This document shows positions 59,412 through 64,000 of a DNA stretch of 64,000 nt, piece after piece. A model generated the notes under the pieces. That model saw only the letters and a list, made by a program, of their open reading frames with translations. It was not told the DNA's origin and made no database searches. Location of the stretch: positions 5,022,001-5,086,000 of the forward strand of contig JBANDB010000001.1 in NCBI GenBank assembly GCA_037576215.1, in the 5' to 3' direction. The position numbers were made by a program, and so were the translations under genes. Origin of the DNA: Armillaria gallica (taxonomy: Eukaryota; Basidiomycota; Agaricomycetes; Agaricales; Physalacriaceae). Every line of letters starts with the position of its first letter. Within the stretch, counting starts at the first letter, position 1.

Positions 59412-60095
59412 GTTGATGCTGAAGAAAAAACTTATCCAGGTTCTCCTTTTATATGAATATCGCGGCCAGAGTCACGTTGTCATTGCATCGTTGCGCAGTA
59501 CCTTCAGGGAATTTCACATGGAAGAGTACGGAGGCTTTCTCGACTCGTGTCACCGGTACCAATACCGTCGCCGTTCAATAATAAACATGCTCTCAAAGCT
59601 AACTGATTCGATGCGAAAACTGGGGGCTGGATCCATATTCCCATAGCAAGTTTCTGATTAATCATGTGAGGACCCAACGTGTTTTCTCTTACCACTCCCA
59701 TCAGACTTCCTTTTCCTCAAAGATACCAAACACGCTCCAGAAGAGTCGCGTTGAGCGCCACAACCGTTCCTCGCTCTATTTGAATGCCATCACGTGCTTT
59801 CCCGCGGAACTCAGGAATACAGAAGCTCGCCGCTGAGGACTTTGATGGCGAGAAGTCCGTGTTGCTCATCAGAAGAACGCAAATCCCCTTGAAATTTGCA
59901 CGCAGCACGTTCCTGTGAAACAAATATACCTTTACGTTCATAGATTTTTCTTCCTCTAATTTAACACCTAGGTTGCGACGAGGCACCCGAGTTGCTAAAG
60001 ACACCATGGCGCAATCATAACGTTGCCCTCGCCCCGGTCCCGCTCGTATTCGTATAAAAGGAGAACCTGGACGGATTTCTTTCTTCAGCATCACC
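59412..60095. promoter_or_regulatory. Divergent promoter of copies 7 and 8
   Basis: The minus TATA box is at 59453-59447 and the plus TATA box (TATAAAAG) at 60053-60060. CGAGGCACCCGA is at 59979-59990, 106 bp before copy 8. CTTCAGCATCAAC and CTTCAGCATCACC directly precede the two start codons. Confidence 0.65.
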
Positions 60096-60340
60096 ATGTC
60101 TGCCCCACAAACCCAGTACGCACCTACTCAATCTTCCTCCGTCCTCGGTGGACAAATCGTCGGCCGCTCTGAGCGCCAGGCTGCGCCCCCCGCCGCTGTG
60201 AAGCTGCGCCTTGACCTTAACCTCGAGGTCGAGATCGCCATCCAGGCAAAGGTCAACGGTGACATCACCTTGTCGCTCCTGTATGTGTATTGCTTATTTT
60301 GATGCGTTGTCGGACTGATCGTTTGGTTCACAGTGAGTAA
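60096..60340 (+). CDS. Small repeated gene, copy 8 (63 aa)
   Basis: Exon 1 is 60096-60280, the intron 60281-60333 (53 bp, GTATGT...TTCACAG), and exon 2 is T GAG TAA (LLE). The N-terminus is MSAPQTQYAPTQSSSVLGGQ, as in copy 2. The middle is one residue shorter (SERQAAPPAAV). The core is unchanged. Confidence 0.88.
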
Positions 60341-60545
60341 ATGCACTACACGCATGGGAGATGAGTCGGCGTGCAGTCGTCAATTCGAGGTGTGCTTTGT
60401 CCTTTGGTGTACTGGGATTCCTGCTGATGCTTTTTTAGACACAGTCGTATCATTCTCCCCTTTGACCTTGGTTTACGATGTAGTTAGTATTTAGCGGTGT
60501 TTCTATGCCCATAGATACCAATGTCATTGTTATTCTGGCATCATA

Positions 60546-61893
60546 ATGGAGGTTTTACGACTCATGCATCTAGCCTTCAGCTGATTTCTGAGGGGGGTGT
60601 CCTAAATTTCCGTGTGAAGGGAATAGATCCTTGACTAGGACCATTGCGGATGTCGATGCAGATACAATGGATGTAGTTGGTGTTTGTAGACACTACCGAA
60701 CCCAGAGCATCTCCAGTTCTATGACGAGAAGCTGAGCGGGAATCTGTAGAAGTACGGCACGTACAGGTGGATCTGATGAGGCAGCACCAGAAAGCTTTAA
60801 CCTTTAGAATGTTGAATTAGCGTGTCCATGCGGGTAATTTTGTATGAGTGCATAAGTAGCAAGACTGCACGGAGAAGAGCGCTACTGCTTACATCGTCTT
60901 GAATAATGAGAACAACAAGAGGACAATCAGCACCGAGTTTTAATGCGTTTAAATTGAGTTATCTATTCTTATCCGTCGGTGGAAATAAGGCAACGGAGAT
61001 ATGGCGATCCCATCTCAACGAAATCAGATTTACGTGCACTCCGTTATCGATTCCAGCCACCATCTTCCTCATCGTCAAAATTCCCTGGTAAGAATGTCCG
61101 ACAACAATCGAAGTCAGTTATCAAATATTCGTCTTGCCAGTGCGTTTTCTTTTGAGGCTAGATAATGCGTTGGTGTTCTAACTTCTGCCAGTGAGGCATC
61201 GAGCAGATCCGGGTTGGATGAAAGAGTTCCAAGAAATTAAGTGCATCGGAATAACAGCCTATGCTAGGGTTCGTCTCTCGGTGCTCTACCAGCTGACTGA
61301 CTTCCTAACTTTTCGTGCAGTCGGAAAATCTATGCTGCGACGATGGCAGCTCCAGGCCCTTCAAAGTCGTACCTTTCTATTACCTAGCTGAGGACCCAGG
61401 AAACCGGAGGGTAAGAAAGTCACGGCTTTCATCGAGGCATATCAAACTTGAAAATACAGATCACTCTACTACCGCAGCTGCGTACACGCCAAGATATACG
61501 AAACCTCGATGATGACCAGTTAAACAGTTATCTCACTGGATACAGACTGGGACACTTGTGCCGCGCTTCGCGTAAAGCAAAGCTTATAGGTCTATGCAAA
61601 CACATTGGATGCAGGCCGGCAGTCTGCGAGTAGATGCCCGGATCAAAGAGAGATGTTTAGTTTTGTTCACTTTCCTCATACTTACTTACTATCGCGCTCG
61701 CTGAGGCTCGTAAGTAGTAATATGTCGTGCCTACATATTCAAATGAAGACAAAGGTTTCTGACCTCGGCCCTCGGGAGACAGATTGACCCTGGTGCAAGA
61801 CTACGAGTATACTTGTAACTTCCTTCTTCCTTCTATTAAAAGAGGACATGTCACTTGAAAAAATGGAAATACTTCAGTTACCAGTAACTGAGC
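60546..61893. other. Region without recognisable gene
   Basis: Short plus-strand frames (60906-61091, 61191-61391, 61448-61633) show no family signature or joinable exons. Confidence 0.45.
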
Positions 61894-61898
61894 AAAAA
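61894..61898 (-). terminator. Pol III terminator of tRNA-Val
   Basis: A TTTTT run on the minus strand lies about 20 nt past the tRNA 3' end. Confidence 0.6.
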
Positions 61899-61918
61899 GC
61901 GGAGACAAGAAAGATACA

Positions 61919-61999
61919 TGAGTCGGCCCAGGTTCGAACTGAGGACCTTCTGTGCACATAGTGTTAGACAGATGCGATAACCAGCTACGCCACCGACCC
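61919..61999 (-). tRNA. tRNA-Val(AAC) with a 7-nt intron
   Basis: On the minus strand the acceptor arm GGGTCGG pairs with CCGACTC, followed by discriminator A. The A box is TGGCGTAGCTGG, the anticodon stem TCTGT pairs with ACAGA, and the loop CTAACA gives anticodon AAC. A short insertion of 7 nt sits right after position 37, where eukaryotic tRNA introns occur. The B box/T loop is GTTCGAACC. The body closely follows the eukaryotic tRNA-Val-AAC consensus as I recall it. Confidence 0.9.
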
Positions 62000-64000
62000 C
62001 GCGAACAAGAATCAGGGGACACGGGGCCCAAGGGGCTCCACACACAAAGTACCATGAAGACAAGAGGTAGACAGCCTCAGAGAGGGAGGGAGCAGGTTTA
62101 ACGAGACTGACACGCGCAGATACCCCTCCGGAAATGCCAGATTTGAGTGTATCCGTGATTCGAGTGTAGTTGTCAGCGTGTTGAGGAGGAATTCCCGCCC
62201 GATTGAGGTTGATTTGTCAGTCAAACAGCGAGAGACGAAGATGGTGGAGGATGCTGTTCGAAAACAGACCAGTAAACACCATATACTTCATAAGTTCGCG
62301 CGAGATCTCGTTAAAGTCGCTACGAGTTTGATCGGATTCAGGCTTCGGGTCGCGTGGTCAAGGGCTTCAGACTGTAGAGAGGTATCATTGTGAGATTCAG
62401 AATCAGCGAACCAGAGATAGGCTATTACCTATGCACAACATCAATGAAGACGAGAGATCCTCCTCTCAGGATATGCGGGCCTCTCCCGTAGCTTGGACCA
62501 GCCATCGTGGTTACTCGTGGAAACGTATAATATAACATCAATGAAAACTCTGAGCGTGTTGAAAAAATTCAGGTACATATCCAGTCCGATGCACTGAGAA
62601 GAACTCGTGGTATCTCTGATAGCGCCCAGAAAGATGAGGACGCCTCGGGAAAATTGAACTTCACGCTGATTATCAGCATTGGACCCGTGCGCCTTGTTGC
62701 CATGTCCTCGGTGTCAAAGAAGTTACAATTTCAAGACGAAATATAAATTCTGGCAAGAGCGGGTCCTTGGAGGGTGGATAGCTCTTTGCAGGGAAGATAA
62801 ATGGCAGCAGTTATTGGATGGCTGTGGGATTGTCTCCCGGAGCATGGCACGAAAGAGGTCCACGTAACAAAGTCTGGGTCACTGTCTATCTGAATAAATT
62901 TTGAGTGAGACGAGCAAAAATCATGATGCCGAAAGATTACTGACCAGCAAGAACGCACATCCCAATAACGCGACGAAGTCTGAACTCGTCACCGCGTTTC
63001 GTTTCCGCCACAGAAGTGGGGAAATAGACTGCCCATCCTGCTTGCAGGACACCTACATGCGTACAGAGATTGCTTCTCGGCACCAGACCCAACTGTCGGC
63101 GAGAACAATCTTTCCGTGGTCCGAGATAGATGCGGTATTGTGAGGAGAGATGCGGAAGACTGTCGGAGCAGAGTTGTTGGATTGAACATCGTGATATCTA
63201 ACAACAGGAAGATAGTAGGGGCGTCTGGATGACTGTTGAATACTTGCAGTCAAGAGACAAGGTCGAACTATTCACCAATACACCGTTGCTGCCGGCACTT
63301 CGCGACCTGCCCAATAAGCGTGATTTGACGGTGGTTTCCTGTTCAGTTCCTTTCAGTGTTGGGCACAGACAACGATTTCCTGAAGAAATACAAATGACAA
63401 GAAGGAATGATACAAAAAAGGGAGAATCAATAACAGCGAGTGGTGGAGAGTTTAGAGTTTAGATAACCGGACAAGGTCCCAAAAAGGAACGCCGGGGTTC
63501 TGTGCCGCCACTAAAAGTGTCACAGACTACAACACTTTGTCCGCTTCTGTCACGTTCACCTCGATCCCTCGCAGGATAGTCAGCGAAATGATAGACACAT
63601 TTATCAGTGCCTGAGGCAGCGAAAGAGACAGGATAGAGAAATGGATGCACCGAACACGGAACACACAGACGTGATCATGCAAGGGACATGGAACACGATT
63701 AACAGGGCAAACAAATAAGGAACACGAATAATACGGCGAACGAACACAACGGAACCTGGAACACAGTGAGGAAACAGAGAAAAATGCGACACAGCGGTAA
63801 CACACAAAGAACCTGCTGGGGCCGCCAGGATACGAGGAGCCCAAAACTGGGTAACAATCCCTCGTACTTGCGTCGGATGCCAATGACAGTACACGCCTCA
63901 GGGCCTGCTAGGATACGAGGAGCCCAAAAGGGCAACAAATCCCTCGTACCAGCGTCCAGGACCGTAACAGGAAGGGCGCCCTTCAGTTTGACTGAAGCAT
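62000..64000. other. Region without recognisable gene
   Basis: Only short frames appear on both strands. Near the end (63.5-63.9 kb) the minus-strand frames reflect simple GGAACAC-type repetition, not a protein. The window end contains the 82-bp period repeat listed separately. Confidence 0.45.
63820..63956. repeat. Tandem duplication, period 82 bp
   Basis: GGATACGAGGAGCCCAAAA followed by AACAA and CCCTCGTAC occurs at 63820-63873 and again at 63902-63956, in direct orientation. More units could continue beyond the window. Confidence 0.6.

Larger units (their letters stand above)
57960..60545. repeat. Segmental duplication unit, copy at 57.96 kb
   Basis: This is the counterpart of 50650-53360, in direct orientation and 7.3 kb away, carrying copies 7 and 8. 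The match is clear but diverged by substitutions and indels, so the duplication is not recent. Confidence 0.75.

Noticed and set aside
61605..61787. Plus-strand ORF near the tRNA
   Set aside because: No start context, family signature or neighbouring exon.
63527..63938. Minus-strand Cys/Phe/Val-rich frames at the window end
   Set aside because: They come from simple GGAACAC-type repetition and a tandem duplication, not from a protein-like composition.

Overview
The window looks like nuclear DNA of an agaric-type basidiomycete (Agaricomycetes). The reasons are many short GT-AG introns of 50-60 bp, a DUF6535 membrane-protein relic, expanded F-box-like genes, a Helitron, a GH10 xylanase relic and a typical eukaryotic tRNA-Val. 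It is a gene-poor accessory region full of transposon relics and segmental duplications, not a metabolic operon-like cluster. Layout: (1) 1-6 kb is AT-rich and holds a decayed DUF6535 gene (minus strand) hit by one MITE and flanked by another. (2) 7.04-7.38 kb and 34.87-35.18 kb are two halves of a single interrupted gene (called A' here). (3) Between them, 7377-34870, lies 27.5 kb bounded by hAT-type termini (TAGGGCTGCGC and its reverse complement) and by perfect 8-bp direct repeats ATCGCCAC. Inside are an intact paralogue of the interrupted gene (A), a divergent low-complexity gene (B), three related F-box-like genes (D, E, F; only F is intact), a fourth single-exon F-box-like gene (G), a decayed gene (C), and a Helitron pseudogene that itself carries a MITE. 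(4) 35.2-37.8 kb holds a 3' fragment of a GH10 xylanase and an ALG6 glucosyltransferase pseudogene. (5) 38.7-60.5 kb is built from repeated copies of a tiny two-exon gene encoding a 63-66 residue protein: eight apparently intact copies and one relic, mostly as divergent pairs, spread by an inverted duplication centred near 40.9 kb and a 2.6-kb direct duplication (50.65-53.36 and 57.96-60.55 kb). (6) The rest contains an intact uncharacterised gene (49.35-50.42 kb), a second hAT MITE (54.52-55.11 kb), an acidic transposon-associated tail, a GNAT acetyltransferase gene, and tRNA-Val(AAC) with a 7-nt intron. The two most notable items are the 27.5-kb segment with hAT hallmarks that splits a gene whose intact paralogue it carries, and the small-gene array. 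Every copy in that array keeps a near-invariant alternating hydrophobic C-terminal block, the same intron position, and a TATA box 42-45 nt before the start codon. I cannot name a function for this small family. All assignments come from reading the sequence and recalled family consensus; no database search was run.
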